A model generated the notes under the pieces. It searched no databases. It was not told the DNA's origin and worked only from the letters and a program-made list of their open reading frames with translations. The position numbers and the translations under genes are program-made. A stretch of 40,413 nucleotides of DNA from Candidatus Rokuibacteriota bacterium (lineage in GTDB: Bacteria; Methylomirabilota; Methylomirabilia; Rokubacteriales; CSP1-6): contig JACQFL010000017.1 of the NCBI GenBank assembly GCA_016200085.1, positions 1-40,413 of the forward strand, written 5' to 3'. This document shows, in pieces, positions 24,215-35,876 of this stretch (positions within the stretch are counted from its first letter, which is position 1; each line of letters begins with the position of its first letter).

Positions 24215-25114
24215 TTGAAGCTCAGGACCATCCAGACGCACCACCAAGGGTATCCGGCGCTGTTGCGCGCGGTGTCGTCGCCGCCGGAGCTGTGGATCCG
24301 GGGCGAGGTCATCGAGGCTGACGCCCTTGCGGTGGCGATCGTGGGCTCGCGGCGGGCCACGCCCTACGGCGTCGAGGTGGCGGAGGGGCTGGCGGCGGAC
24401 CTGGCAGCCCGGGGGGTGACGATCGTGAGCGGCCTGGCGCGCGGCGTCGATACCGCCGCCCACCGGGGTGCGCTCACGGCCGGGGGCCGGACGATCGCCG
24501 TGCTTGGCTGCGGCATCGACGTCGCGTACCCGCCCGAGAACACCCGGCTCGCCGCCGAGATCGCCGGGCACGGTGCCGTCCTGACCCAGTTTCCGCCTGG
24601 CACGGCGCCGCGCGCCGAGCACTTCCCGGCCCGGAACCGGATCCTGGCGGGCCTGGCGCTCGGCGTGGTCGTGGTCGAGGCCACCGAGCGCAGCGGGGCG
24701 TTGATCACGGCCCGTCTCGCGGGCGAGCTGGGGCGCGAAGTGCTTGCCATTCCAGGCAGAATCACGTCGGAAACGAGCGCGGGTCCGAATGGTCTCATCG
24801 CCGACGGTGCTAAACTGGTCAGGAGTTGGACCGACGTCGTGCAAGAATTACCTGAGCCTTGGCGCCGCGCCGTGGCGGCGGTGCCGGTCGCGACCGACGC
24901 CGAGATCCCGGCGCTCGAGACAGAGGAGGGGACGGTTCTGGCCATGTTGAGGGTCGACGAGCCGCAGCACGTCGAGCACCTGATCGCGGGCAGCGGCCTG
25001 CCCGCCGGTCGGGTCGTCGCCAGCCTCGCCGTGCTGGAGATCGCCGGCCGCGCCCGCCAGCTCGCGGGGCAGCGCTGGCTGGCCGCGCCGCCGGCGCGAG
25101 CGAGGAAAGTCTAG
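24215..25114 (+). CDS. dprA: DNA-processing protein DprA
   Basis: DprA binds single-stranded DNA and loads RecA during natural transformation; its general housekeeping role is less clear. The start is taken as TTG 24215, since no ATG precedes the conserved region and the promoter -10 lies just upstream. The product is 299 aa. The Rossmann-like core is clear: VAIVGSRRATPYGVEVA, IVSGLARGVDTAAHRGAL, AVLGCGIDVAYPPEN, HFPARNRILAGLALGVVVVEA and GPNGLIADGAKLV. A C-terminal winged-helix-like domain follows. The usual N-terminal helical (SAM) domain is missing, the protein starting directly at TIQTHHQGYPALLRAV. Its TAG stop overlaps the GTG proposed for topA. Confidence 0.9.
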   Translation: MKLRTIQTHHQGYPALLRAVSSPPELWIRGEVIEADALAVAIVGSRRATPYGVEVAEGLAADLAARGVTIVSGLARGVDTAAHRGALTAGGRTIAVLGCGIDVAYPPENTRLAAEIAGHGAVLTQFPPGTAPRAEHFPARNRILAGLALGVVVVEATERSGALITARLAGELGREVLAIPGRITSETSAGPNGLIADGAKLVRSWTDVVQELPEPWRRAVAAVPVATDAEIPALETEEGTVLAMLRVDEPQHVEHLIAGSGLPAGRVVASLAVLEIAGRARQLAGQRWLAAPPARARKV

Positions 25115-27456
25115 TGCGCTCAGGTGATCATCGAGGAGTGCCCCGGCCTCGCCGGGGCGCTCCGAGCGTTGGGGGGTCTGGGGGGCGCCCGGAGCCCCCC
25201 AGCCCAAGAATCGCCAAGCGCTCGCTCGTGGTCGTCGAGTCGCCGACCAAGGTAAAGACGATCCAGAAGTACCTGGACAAGAAGTTCCTCGTCAAGGCCT
25301 CGATGGGCCACATCCGCGACCTGCCGAAGTCCACCCTCGGCGTCGATCCCAACCGCGGCTTCAAGCCCAAGTACGTGGTGTCGCCGAGCAAGAAGAAGGT
25401 GCTCGACGAGCTCAAGAAGGCCGCCGAGAACGCCGACGCGCTCTACGTCGCCACCGACCCCGACCGCGAGGGCGAGGCGATCGGCTGGCATCTCGCCCAG
25501 GAGCTGGCCGTCGACAAGAAGAAGGTCTACCGGATCACCTTCAACGAGATCACCGAGCGCGCGGTGAAGGCGGCCTTCCTGGATCCCGGCAAGATCGACC
25601 TGCGCAAGGTGGACGCCCAGCAGGCCCGGCGCGTCCTCGACCGCCTGGTGGGCTACAGCCTCTCGCCCCTGCTCTGGGAGAAGGTCCAGCGCGGCCTGTC
25701 GGCCGGGCGCGTGCAGTCCGTGGCCGTGCGGCTGATCGTGGACCGCGAGCGCGAGATCCAGGCGTTCCAGACCGTGGAGTACTGGTCGCTGCACGCGAAC
25801 CTCGAGGGCAAGCGCCCGCCGCGCTTCGTGGCCACCCTCAAGGAGGTCCGCGGCGAGAAGCCGGCGCTCCCGGACGAAGCCACCACGCGCGCGCTCATGG
25901 CCTCGCTCGACGGCGCGCGCTGGGTCGTGCGCTCGGTCACCCGCGGGGAGCGCCGCCGCAACCCGCTGCCGCCCTTCATCACCTCGACCATGCAGCAGGA
26001 GGCCGGGCGCAAGCTCGGCTTCTCGGCCCGCAAGACGATGACCGTCGCCCAGCAGCTCTACGAGGGCATCGACGTCGGGGCGGAGGGGCCGGTCGGCCTG
26101 ATCACCTACATGCGCACGGACTCGGTCCAGGTCTCGCGCGACGCCCAGGCCGAGGCCCGCGAGTGGGTGACCGATCGCCTCGGGCGGGACTACCTGCCCG
26201 ACGCGCCGCCGGCGTACCGCTCGCGCGGCCGCGCCCAGGAGGCCCACGAGGCCATCCGGCCGTCCGAGGTCGGGCGCGATCCGAAGGCGGTGACGCGCTT
26301 CCTCACCCGCGACCAGCTCGCGCTCTACCGGCTGATCTGGGAGCGCTTCCTGGCCAGTCAGATGGTGCCGGCTCTCTACGACACCGTCGCCGCGGACATC
26401 GAGGCGCGCGACACCGTGTTCCGGGCCCAGGGCTCGACGCTCAGGTTCAAGGGCTGGACGGCGGTCTATGAAGAGAGCCGCGAGGACGACGCGATCGCCG
26501 ACGAGGAGCCGGAGACCGCGGTGCCGCCGCTGGAGGAGGGCGAGGTGCTGACGCTGCACGGGCTCGACCCCAAGCAGCACTTCACCCAGCCGGCGCCCCG
26601 CTACACCGAGGCCTCGCTGATCAAGGCCCTGGAGGAGCTCGGCATCGGCCGCCCGTCGACCTACGCGTCGATCCTCGGCACCATCATCAACGACCGCGGC
26701 TACGTCCACCGCGAGCGCCGCACGCTGTTCCCCACCGAGCTCGGCATGACCGTCACCGACAAGCTCCTGCCCTACTTCGCCGACATCATGAACGTCGAGT
26801 TCACGGCGCAGATGGAGGACTCGCTCGACAAGATCGAGGGGGGCGAGCGCAAGTGGGCCGAGGTCATCCAGGAGTTCTACGGCCCCTTCAGCAAGGATCT
26901 CAAGAAGGCACACGTGGAGATGAAGAGCGAGAAGGCGGGCGAGGAGACCGAGGAAACCTGCCCCGACTGCGGCAAGCTCCTGCTGGCGCGCCGCGGCCGC
27001 TTCGGCAAGTTCCTGGCGTGCTCGGCGTATCCGGACTGCAAGTACACGCGCAACCTCGGCGGCGCCGAGCGGCCCCAGGACGAGCCCACCGACGAGGTCT
27101 GCCCGGCGTGCGGCAAGCCGATGGTCATCAAGCACGGCCGCTTCGGCAAATTCATCGCGTGCTCCGGCTATCCGGAGTGCAAGACGACCAAGCCCATCAC
27201 GCTCGGCATCGCCTGCGCCGAGCCGGGGTGCGAGGGCCAGCTGGTGGAGCGGCGGTCGAAGCGCGGCCGGACGTTCTTCGGCTGCTCGGCGTACCCGGCC
27301 TGCAAGTTCGTCGTGTCGCAGCGTCCGGTGGCCGAGCCCTGCCCGAAGTGCGGGGCTTCGTTCCTCACCGAGCGCGCCGCGCGCGGCCGCCAGACCCGCA
27401 CGTGCGTGCGCGCGGGCTGCGACTTCAAGGAGGAAGCCGAGACCACGGTTGCATGA
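25114..27456 (+). CDS. topA: DNA topoisomerase I
   Basis: This is type IA topoisomerase, which relaxes negative supercoils. The Toprim domain (SLVVVESPTKVKTIQKYL, ATDPDREGEAIGWHL), the RGLSAGRVQSVAVRL motif and the catalytic tyrosine in GLITYMRTDS are intact. Four C-terminal zinc-ribbon repeats follow (CPDCGKLLL..., CPACGKPM..., CAEPGCEGQ..., CPKCGASF...). The start is odd: homologues begin about five residues before SLVVVESP, but no start codon exists there. GTG 25114, preceded by GAGGAAAG at good spacing, gives 780 aa with about 32 extra N-terminal residues encoded by the structured repeat. GTG 25138 and GTG 25228 are alternatives; the last would cut the first beta strand. Confidence 0.93.
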   Translation: MRSGDHRGVPRPRRGAPSVGGSGGRPEPPSPRIAKRSLVVVESPTKVKTIQKYLDKKFLVKASMGHIRDLPKSTLGVDPNRGFKPKYVVSPSKKKVLDELKKAAENADALYVATDPDREGEAIGWHLAQELAVDKKKVYRITFNEITERAVKAAFLDPGKIDLRKVDAQQARRVLDRLVGYSLSPLLWEKVQRGLSAGRVQSVAVRLIVDREREIQAFQTVEYWSLHANLEGKRPPRFVATLKEVRGEKPALPDEATTRALMASLDGARWVVRSVTRGERRRNPLPPFITSTMQQEAGRKLGFSARKTMTVAQQLYEGIDVGAEGPVGLITYMRTDSVQVSRDAQAEAREWVTDRLGRDYLPDAPPAYRSRGRAQEAHEAIRPSEVGRDPKAVTRFLTRDQLALYRLIWERFLASQMVPALYDTVAADIEARDTVFRAQGSTLRFKGWTAVYEESREDDAIADEEPETAVPPLEEGEVLTLHGLDPKQHFTQPAPRYTEASLIKALEELGIGRPSTYASILGTIINDRGYVHRERRTLFPTELGMTVTDKLLPYFADIMNVEFTAQMEDSLDKIEGGERKWAEVIQEFYGPFSKDLKKAHVEMKSEKAGEETEETCPDCGKLLLARRGRFGKFLACSAYPDCKYTRNLGGAERPQDEPTDEVCPACGKPMVIKHGRFGKFIACSGYPECKTTKPITLGIACAEPGCEGQLVERRSKRGRTFFGCSAYPACKFVVSQRPVAEPCPKCGASFLTERAARGRQTRTCVRAGCDFKEEAETTVA
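25140..25202 (+). repeat. Structured repeat, copy B, at the start of topA
   Basis: The 45-base block at 25158-25202 matches 12656-12700 with one change (T for C). Before it stands a hairpin of different sequence but the same design: GCCCCGGC-CTC-GCCGGGGC at 25140-25158, against GCGTCCCGGG-TAC-CCCGGGACGC in copy A. It begins 25 bases after the dprA stop and, in the proposed topA frame, is translated as a Pro/Gly/Arg-rich leader. Confidence 0.8.
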
Positions 27457-28403
27457 AGGACCCGCTGGCGACCTTTTTGCGACACCTCGCCGTCGAGAAG
27501 AACGCCTCGCCGCACACGCTCCGGAGCTATCGCTCGGACCTCGAGCAGTTCGAGCGGTTCCGTGAGAGCCGTGGGGCGGGCCCGGTGGCGGCGGTGGACG
27601 TCCGCCTCGTGCGCGCCTGGCTCGCCGATCTGGCCGCGGTCCGCGCGCTCGATCCCGTCTCCGTCGCCCGCAAGCTGGCCGCGCTCAGGAGCTGGCTGCG
27701 CTTCCTGGCGCGGCGGGGCGTGATCCAGCGAAACCCGGCCCTCGACGTACGGGGACCGCGTCTGGCGCGCAAGCTGGTGAGCTTCCTGCCCATCGACGAG
27801 ACGGCCGAGCTGTTGAAGTCGAGGGGGGCGATGTTGAAGTCGAGGGGGGCGACCCCCCTCGAACTCCCCCGGCAGTCGATCCGTCGGCGACCGAGTGGTG
27901 ATGACCGGCAATCGATTCGCGATGTGGCCATCGTGGAGCTGCTGTATGCGAGCGGGCTGCGGGTGTCGGAGCTGATGGGGCTCGACCTCGACGATCTCGA
28001 CCGCGGCGAGCTGACGGTGCGCGTGCTCGGCAAGGGACGGAAGGAGCGGATCGTGCCCTACGGCCGCCAGGCGGCGGCGGCACTGGCGGCGTGGCTGGCC
28101 CGGCTGGGTGAGACGCGGGGGCCGCTGTTCCTCAACCGCCGGGGCGGCCGGCTCGGCGTGCGCAGCGTGTTCTCGATCGTGCGTGGGCAGGCGCGCGCGG
28201 CCGGGATCCTCAGGCGCGTCGGGCCGCACACGCTGCGCCACACGTTCGCCACGCACCTGCTCGACGCCGGCGCCGATCTCCGGGCGATCCAGGAGCTGCT
28301 CGGCCACAGCCGGCTCTCCACGACCCAGCGCTACACCCACGTCGGCTCCGAGCACCTCATGCGCGTCTACGACGCCGCCCACCCGCGGGCGAAGGCCCGC
28401 TAG
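27453..28403 (+). CDS. xerC: Tyrosine recombinase XerC/XerD family
   Basis: This is a site-specific recombinase of 316 aa, probably for chromosome dimer resolution. The N-terminal SAM-like domain ([29 protein letters not shown]) and all catalytic residues are present: R in [10 protein letters not shown] in GKGRKER, HxxR in [11 protein letters not shown] in [10 protein letters not shown], and Y in [11 protein letters not shown] 27453 overlaps the topA stop. Between ETAEL and DVAIVELL, where homologues have a short linker, about 36 residues are inserted in frame (about residues 120-156), derived from a DNA repeat. XerC rather than XerD is favoured by the topA/hslVU neighbourhood. Confidence 0.9.
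   Translation: MKDPLATFLRHLAVEKNASPHTLRSYRSDLEQFERFRESRGAGPVAAVDVRLVRAWLADLAAVRALDPVSVARKLAALRSWLRFLARRGVIQRNPALDVRGPRLARKLVSFLPIDETAELLKSRGAMLKSRGATPLELPRQSIRRRPSGDDRQSIRDVAIVELLYASGLRVSELMGLDLDDLDRGELTVRVLGKGRKERIVPYGRQAAAALAAWLARLGETRGPLFLNRRGGRLGVRSVFSIVRGQARAAGILRRVGPHTLRHTFATHLLDAGADLRAIQELLGHSRLSTTQRYTHVGSEHLMRVYDAAHPRAKAR
27812..27920 (+). repeat. Repeat-derived in-frame insertion within xerC
   Basis: A 21-base unit starting GTTGAAGTCGAGGGGGGCGA is tandemly duplicated at 27812-27832 and 27833-27853. The second copy runs into a perfect hairpin of 10 bp with a CGA loop (27840-27862). Further on, a 15-base imperfect direct repeat encodes RQSIR twice (27870-27884 and 27906-27920), 36 bases apart. 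All steps keep the reading frame. Confidence 0.75.
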
Positions 28404-28405
28404 CC

Positions 28406-28930
28406 TTGCACGCCACCACCGTGCTCTGTGTCCGCCACCGTGGCGCCACCGCCATCGCGAGCGACGGACAGGTGACCATCGGCGCCACCGTGGTCAAGGC
28501 GGGCGCGCGCAAGGTGCGCAAGCTCTACGGCGAGCGCGTGCTCGCCGGCTTCGCCGGGGCAGCGGCGGACGCCTTCACGCTCTTCTCGCGCTTCGAGGCC
28601 AAGCTGGAGGAGCACCGCGGCAACCTCCCGCGCGCCGCCGTCGAGCTGGCGAAGGACTGGCGGTCCGACCGGGTGCTGCGCCGGCTCGAGGCGCTGCTCG
28701 CGGTCGCCGACCGCGAGCACTCGTTCCTCATCTCGGGCACGGGGGATCTCATCGAGCCCGACGACGGGCTGATCGGCATCGGCTCCGGCGGGCCGTTCGC
28801 GCTCGCGGCGGCGCGCGCGCTGGTGGCCCACTCGGACCTCGACGCCAAGGCGATCGTCACCGAGGCCATGAAGATCGCCGCCGCTCTGTGCATCTACACG
28901 AACGACCGAATAACCGTGGAGGTGTTGTAA
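28406..28930 (+). CDS. hslV: ATP-dependent protease peptidase subunit HslV
   Basis: This is the proteasome-like threonine peptidase of the HslUV complex, 174 aa, from TTG 28406 three bases after xerC. The mature N-terminus is probably the threonine of [10 protein letters not shown] after a three-residue MHA propeptide, as in many HslV proteins. [41 protein letters not shown] strands (seen as two shorter matches), [19 protein letters not shown] and [16 protein letters not shown] are typical. Confidence 0.96.
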   Translation: MHATTVLCVRHRGATAIASDGQVTIGATVVKAGARKVRKLYGERVLAGFAGAAADAFTLFSRFEAKLEEHRGNLPRAAVELAKDWRSDRVLRRLEALLAVADREHSFLISGTGDLIEPDDGLIGIGSGGPFALAAARALVAHSDLDAKAIVTEAMKIAAALCIYTNDRITVEVL

Positions 28931-28965
28931 GTGAGCGGGGCGCCCGGACGGGCAGGGGGCGGGGC

Positions 28966-30314
<1,349 letters not shown>

Positions 30315-30318
<4 letters not shown>

Positions 30319-31178
30319 ACCAGCCCCACCGCGCCGAGATCCTCATGGAAGCCCTGCCGTACATCCAGGAGTTCCGGGGCAAGACCGTCGTCATCAAGTA
30401 CGGCGGCGCGGCCATGGAGCGCGACGATTTGAAAGCCTCGTTCGCGCGCAACGTGACGCTGCTGAAGGTGGTCGGCATCAACCCCGTGGTCGTTCACGGC
30501 GGCGGGCCGCAGATCGGGGCGCTCATGAAGCGGCTCGGCAAGGAGCCGCGCTTCGTGGGCGGCATGCGGGTGACCGACGAGGAGACCGTCGAGATCGTCG
30601 AGATGGTCTTGGTGGGCAAGATCAACAAGGAGATCGTCGGGCTGATCAACCAGCACGGCGGCCGCGCGGTGGGGCTCAGCGGAAAGGACGACCGGTTGAT
30701 CCGGGCTCATCGCCGCCCGCACCGGCTGCCCTCCGGCGAGGAGGTCGACATCGGTCTGGTCGGCGAGGTCGACGAGGTCAACCCCGAGCCGATCCGGCTC
30801 CTCGAGGACCACGGCTACATCCCGGTGATCGCGCCCGTGGGTGTCGGCCGCCACGGCGAGACCTACAACATCAACGCCGACCTGGTGGCGGGCGAGGTGG
30901 CGGCCGCGCTCGGCGCCGTCAAGCTCATCCACCTGACGGACGTGCAGGGGATCCTCGACGGCGCCAGGCGCTTCCTGAGCACGGTGAGCCGGGCGGAGAT
31001 CGAGCGCCTCGTCCAGGACGGCGTCATCGACGGCGGCATGCTGCCCAAGGTCGAGTCCTCGCTGCGCGCGCTCAAGGGGGGCACGGCCAAGGCGCACATC
31101 ATCGACGGGCGGGTGCCCCACGCCATCCTGCTGGAGCTCTTCACGCGCGAGGGCATCGGCACCGAGATCGTCCTGTGA
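30315..31178 (+). CDS. argB: Acetylglutamate kinase
   Basis: This enzyme phosphorylates N-acetylglutamate in arginine synthesis. It is 287 aa from GTG 30315 (GTGA overlap with hslU). Motifs: [10 protein letters not shown] near the N-terminus, [80 protein letters not shown] in two parts, and [15 protein letters not shown]. It opens the arginine cluster; argJ and argC are not here. Confidence 0.96.
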
Positions 31179-31189
31179 GGCGAACCGAC

Positions 31190-32400
31190 ATGGACACGAA
31201 GACCCTGATGGACACGAAGACCTTGATGGAATGGTCGGCGAAGTATCACACCCCGAACTACGGCCGGACGCCGATCTGCCTGGTGCGCGGCGACGGCGTG
31301 CGCGTGTGGGACACCGACGGCCGCGAGTACCTCGACTTCGGCTCCGGCATCGCCGTCACCTCGCTCGGCCACAGCCACGCCCGGGTGACCGGCGCCATCC
31401 AGGAGGCGGCGGCCACGCTCCTGCACGTGTCGAACATCTACCACACGGTGCCCCAGATCCACCTGGCCAAGCTCCTCTGCGAGCACTCCTTCGCCGACCG
31501 CGTGTTCTTCTCGAACTCCGGCGCCGAGGCCAACGAGGCCGCGATCAAGATCGCGCGCAAGTACGGCAAGGAGCGGCTGGCCACCGACCGCTACGAGATC
31601 ATCGCCACCCACAACTCGTTCCACGGCCGGACCCTCGCCACGGTCAGCGCGACCGGGCAGCCCAAGTACCACCACGGCTTCGAGCCCATGGTGCCCGGCT
31701 TCAAGCACGTGCCCTACAACGACCTGCGCGCCATGGAGCGCGCGATGGACAGCCACACCGCCGCCATCCTCGTCGAGCCCATCCAGGGGGAGGGCGGCGT
31801 CCACGTCCCCGACGACGACTACCTGCCCGGTCTGCGCAAGCTCTGCGACGCCTCGGGCGCCCTGCTCATGGTCGACGAGATCCAGACCGGCATGGGGCGC
31901 ACCGGGCGCCTCTGGGCCCACGAGCACACCGGCGTGGTGCCCGACGTCATGACCCTGGCCAAGGCCCTCGCCAACGGCGTGCCCATCGGGGCCACGCTGG
32001 TGCGCGAGGAGGTCGGCAGCGTGCTCACGCCCGGCACCCACGGCTCGACGTTCGGCGGTACGCCGTTCGTGACCTCGGTGGCGCTGGCCACGCTGACCAC
32101 GATGCTCGACGAGCGGATCCCCGAGCGTGCCGCGCGCATGGGCCGCCTCCTCATGGAGCGCCTGGCCGCCATGGCCAAGGCCCGCCCGGTGATCACGACG
32201 GTGCGCGGGCGCGGGCTGCTCATCGGCATCGAGCTGACGACGCCCGCGGCGCCCGTGGTCGACGCCTGCCGCGAGGGCGGCCTGCTCGTGCTCTCCGCCG
32301 GGGACAAGGTCCTGCGGCTGGCCCCGCCCCTCATCGTGGACGAGAAGGACTGCGAGCGCGCGCTCGGCGTCATCGACGGCGCGCTGGCCGCCGCCGGGGC

Positions 32401-32404
<4 letters not shown>
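31190..32404 (+). CDS. argD: Acetylornithine aminotransferase
   Basis: This PLP enzyme converts N-acetylglutamate semialdehyde to N-acetylornithine. It is 404 aa from ATG 31190. YLDFGSGIAVTSLGHSHARV, NSGAEANEAAIKIARKYG, HNSFHGRTLATVSATGQ, LLMVDEIQTGMGRTGRLWAHE and PLP lysine K258 in TLAKALANGVPIGA are diagnostic. The start is ambiguous: an 18-bp tandem duplication yields MDTKTL twice followed by MEW, giving in-frame ATGs at 31190, 31208 and 31226, and GTG 31175 overlaps the argB stop. It overlaps argF by four bases. Confidence 0.95.
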
Positions 32405-33316
<912 letters not shown>

Positions 33317-33324
<8 letters not shown>

Positions 33325-34522
33325 GCCGCAGAAGGTCGTCCTCGCGTACTCCGGGGGCCTCGACACCTCGGTGATCCTGCGCTGGCTCATCGAGCACTAC
33401 CGCTGCGAGGTGGTCGCCTACTGCGCCGACCTCGGCCAGGGGGAGGAGCTCATCCCCGTCCGCGACAAGGCCCTGCGCACGGGGGCGAGCGCCGTGCACA
33501 TCGTCGACCTCCGCGAGGAGTTCGTGCGCGACTTCCTGTTCCCGATGCTGCGGGCCAACGCCGTCTACGAGGGGGCGTACCTGCTCGGGACCTCGATCGC
33601 GCGGCCGCTGATCGCGCGGGCCCAGGTCGAGATCGCGCTCAAGGAGCAGGCCGACGCGGTCGCTCACGGCGCCACCGGCAAGGGCAACGATCAGGTCCGC
33701 TTCGAGCTGACCTACGCCGCGCTGGCCCCGCATCTCCGGGTCATCGCGCCGTGGCGCGAGTGGGACCTCAACTCGCGCACCGCGCTGATCGAGTTCGCCC
33801 GGCGGCACGACATCCCCGTGCCGGTGACGGCGGAGCGGCCCTACAGCATTGACCGCAATCTCTTCCACATCTCCTACGAGGGCGGGATCCTCGAGGACCC
33901 CTGGGCGGAGCCGCCCGACAAGATGTTCCTGCTGACCAACTCGCCGGAGGCCGCCCCCGACGTGCCCGTGTCCCTCGAGCTCGAGTTCGAGCACGGCGAC
34001 CCCGTGGCTGTCGACGGGGCGCGGCTGGAGCCCGTGGCCCTGCTGACCCGGCTCAACCGCGTCGGGGGCGAGCACGGCATCGGCCGCGTGGACCTCGTCG
34101 AGAACCGGTTCGTGGGCATGAAGTCGCGCGGGGTCTACGAGACCCCGGGCGGCACCATCCTGCACCACGCCCGCCGCGCGCTGGAGTCGCTGACCCTCGA
34201 CCGCGAGGTCCTGCACCTGCGCGACTCGCTGGTGACGCGCTACGCGGAGATGGTCTACTACGGCTTCTGGTTCTCGCCCGAGCGCCAGGCGCTGCAGCGC
34301 TTCATGGACGAGTGCCAGCAGGACGTGACGGGCACCGTGCGGCTCCGGCTCTACAAGGGCAACGTCACCGTGGCGGGCCGGCGCTCGGCGCGCTCGCTCT
34401 ACCGCACCGACTTCGCCACGTTCGAGGCGGACTCCGTCTATCGCCAGCGCGACGCGGAGGGCTTCATCAACCTCAACGCCCTCCGCTTGCGGATCCGCGC
34501 CCTCCGTGACCGGGGGCGCTGA
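33317..34522 (+). CDS. argG: Argininosuccinate synthase
   Basis: This enzyme condenses citrulline with aspartate using ATP. It is 401 aa from ATG 33317. The N-type ATP PP-motif [61 protein letters not shown] and [20 protein letters not shown] are all present. argH is not found, as the next gene is a ComB-like phosphatase. The last 17 bases overlap that gene. Confidence 0.97.
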
Positions 34523-35267
34523 CGGGACGCCGGCCGGCGTGACGATCGACGTCGCGCTGCGGGTGGAAGACGTCGTGCCCGCCACCGTCGAGGGCCGCAC
34601 CGTGCTCGTCATCGACGTCCTGCGCGCGAGCACCACGATGGTCGCCGCCCTCGGCAACGGCTGCGCCGCCATCGTGCCGGTGGGCGAGCCCGACGAGGCG
34701 CTACGCCGGGCGGCCGCCCTGGGCGACGGGACCCTGGTGGGCGGCGAGCGGCGCGGCGACCCGCTCCCGGGGTTCGACCTCGGCAACTCCCCGCTGGAGT
34801 ACACCGCCGAGCGCGTCGCCCGGCGTCCCGTGATCTTCACGACCAGCAACGGCACCCGCGCCCTGCTGGCCGCGCGCGGCGCGGCGGCCATCGGCGTGGC
34901 CGGCTTCGTCAACCTCAGCGCCGCGGCGGCCTGGGCGGCGGGCCAGGGCCGCGACGTCGCCGTGCTGTGCGCCGGCGAGCTGGGCCGCGACGCGCTGGAG
35001 GACTCCGCCTGCGCGGGGCTGCTGGTGGACCGGCTCGTCGCCCGGCTGCCGGGCGCGACGGTGACCCCGGCGGCGGCGGCGGCGGCGAGCCTGGCGCGGC
35101 CCTACGCGGCCGACGTGGGCCGGCTGGCCACGGACGCGCGCCACGCGCGGCGCCTGGTCGCGGCGGGGCGGGGCGGGGACGTCGCCGCGTGCCTGACCGT
35201 GGATTCCTCCACCGTGGTGCCCGTCTACCTGCCGTCCGTTGACAAGGTCGTCGCGGCGCCCCGATAA
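34506..35267 (+). CDS. comB: 2-phosphosulfolactate phosphatase-like protein (ComB family)
   Basis: The product is 253 aa from GTG 34506 inside argG; GTG 34539 is an alternative start closer to the conserved region. The ComB pattern is clear: [58 protein letters not shown] and [21 protein letters not shown]. ComB hydrolyses 2-phosphosulfolactate in coenzyme M synthesis, but homologues are common in bacteria that do not make coenzyme M, so the substrate here is unknown. No other sulfolactate gene is in the window. The stop codon lies inside the -10 box of the next operon. Confidence 0.88.
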   Translation: MTGGADGTPAGVTIDVALRVEDVVPATVEGRTVLVIDVLRASTTMVAALGNGCAAIVPVGEPDEALRRAAALGDGTLVGGERRGDPLPGFDLGNSPLEYTAERVARRPVIFTTSNGTRALLAARGAAAIGVAGFVNLSAAAAWAAGQGRDVAVLCAGELGRDALEDSACAGLLVDRLVARLPGATVTPAAAAAASLARPYAADVGRLATDARHARRLVAAGRGGDVAACLTVDSSTVVPVYLPSVDKVVAAPR

Positions 35268-35268
35268 T
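35239..35268 (+). promoter_or_regulatory. Near-consensus sigma-70 promoter of the pgsA operon
   Basis: TTGACA (35239-35244), an 18-base spacer and GATAAT (35263-35268). It lies across the end of comB, whose TAA stop is within the -10 box. Expected transcription start is near 35275, about 30 bases before pgsA. This is the best promoter by sequence in the window. Confidence 0.7.
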
Positions 35269-35275
35269 GACGGGG

Positions 35276-35293
35276 CGCGTCGCGACGCGTTTT
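35276..35293 (+). terminator. Small GC hairpin with T4 after comB, weak terminator or leader structure
   Basis: The palindrome CGCGTCGCGACGCG (35276-35289) followed by TTTT can fold as a 5-bp stem with a 4-base loop. It could end the arginine transcript. It also sits at the presumed start of the pgsA mRNA, so its role is unclear. Confidence 0.35.
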
Positions 35294-35306
35294 CCGGGGT
35301 GATGGC

Positions 35307-35876
35307 GTGAACCTACCGATCGGCCTCACGATCACGCGGATCGTCGCGGTCCCGCTCCTCATCGTGTTCCTGATCTCGTCCTCGCGCGTCCACGCGGCCA
35401 TCGCCGCCGGCATCTTCATCCTGGCCTCGCTGACCGACTGGCTCGACGGCGTCGTCGCCCGGCGCCGCAACCAGGTGACCACGCTCGGCACCCTGCTCGA
35501 CCCCATCGCCGACAAGCTCCTGGTGGCCGCCGCGCTGGTCTCGCTGCTCCAGATCGACAAGATCGCGGCCTGGATCGTGCTGGTGATCATCGGCCGCGAG
35601 CTGGCGGTGACCGGGCTCCGGACCGTGGCCGCGACGGTTGGCATCATCGTGCCCGCCTCGCGCCTGGCGAAGTGGAAGACGGTGAGCCAGTACGTGGCCA
35701 TCACGCTGCTGATCATCGAGAAGAGCGTCGGGTCCCAGGGCTTCCACGCGGCGGCGTCCGGCGTGCTCTGGGTGGCGGTCGGGCTGACCGTCATCTCGGC
35801 CGCGGACTACTTCTACCGCTTCTTCAGAAAGGCCGATTACCGGGCGATCGTGCCAGGCGAAGAACGCTGGTCGTGA
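35307..35876 (+). CDS. pgsA: CDP-diacylglycerol--glycerol-3-phosphate 3-phosphatidyltransferase
   Basis: This membrane enzyme makes phosphatidylglycerol phosphate. It is 189 aa from GTG 35307. The CDP-alcohol phosphotransferase motif DG-x2-AR-x8-G-x3-D-x3-D is complete (DGVVARRRNQVTTLGTLLD plus PIADK). About five hydrophobic helices follow the opening NLPIGLTITRIVAVPLL, typical of PgsA. It overlaps plsY by four bases, forming a phospholipid operon. Confidence 0.95.
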   Translation: MNLPIGLTITRIVAVPLLIVFLISSSRVHAAIAAGIFILASLTDWLDGVVARRRNQVTTLGTLLDPIADKLLVAAALVSLLQIDKIAAWIVLVIIGRELAVTGLRTVAATVGIIVPASRLAKWKTVSQYVAITLLIIEKSVGSQGFHAAASGVLWVAVGLTVISAADYFYRFFRKADYRAIVPGEERWS

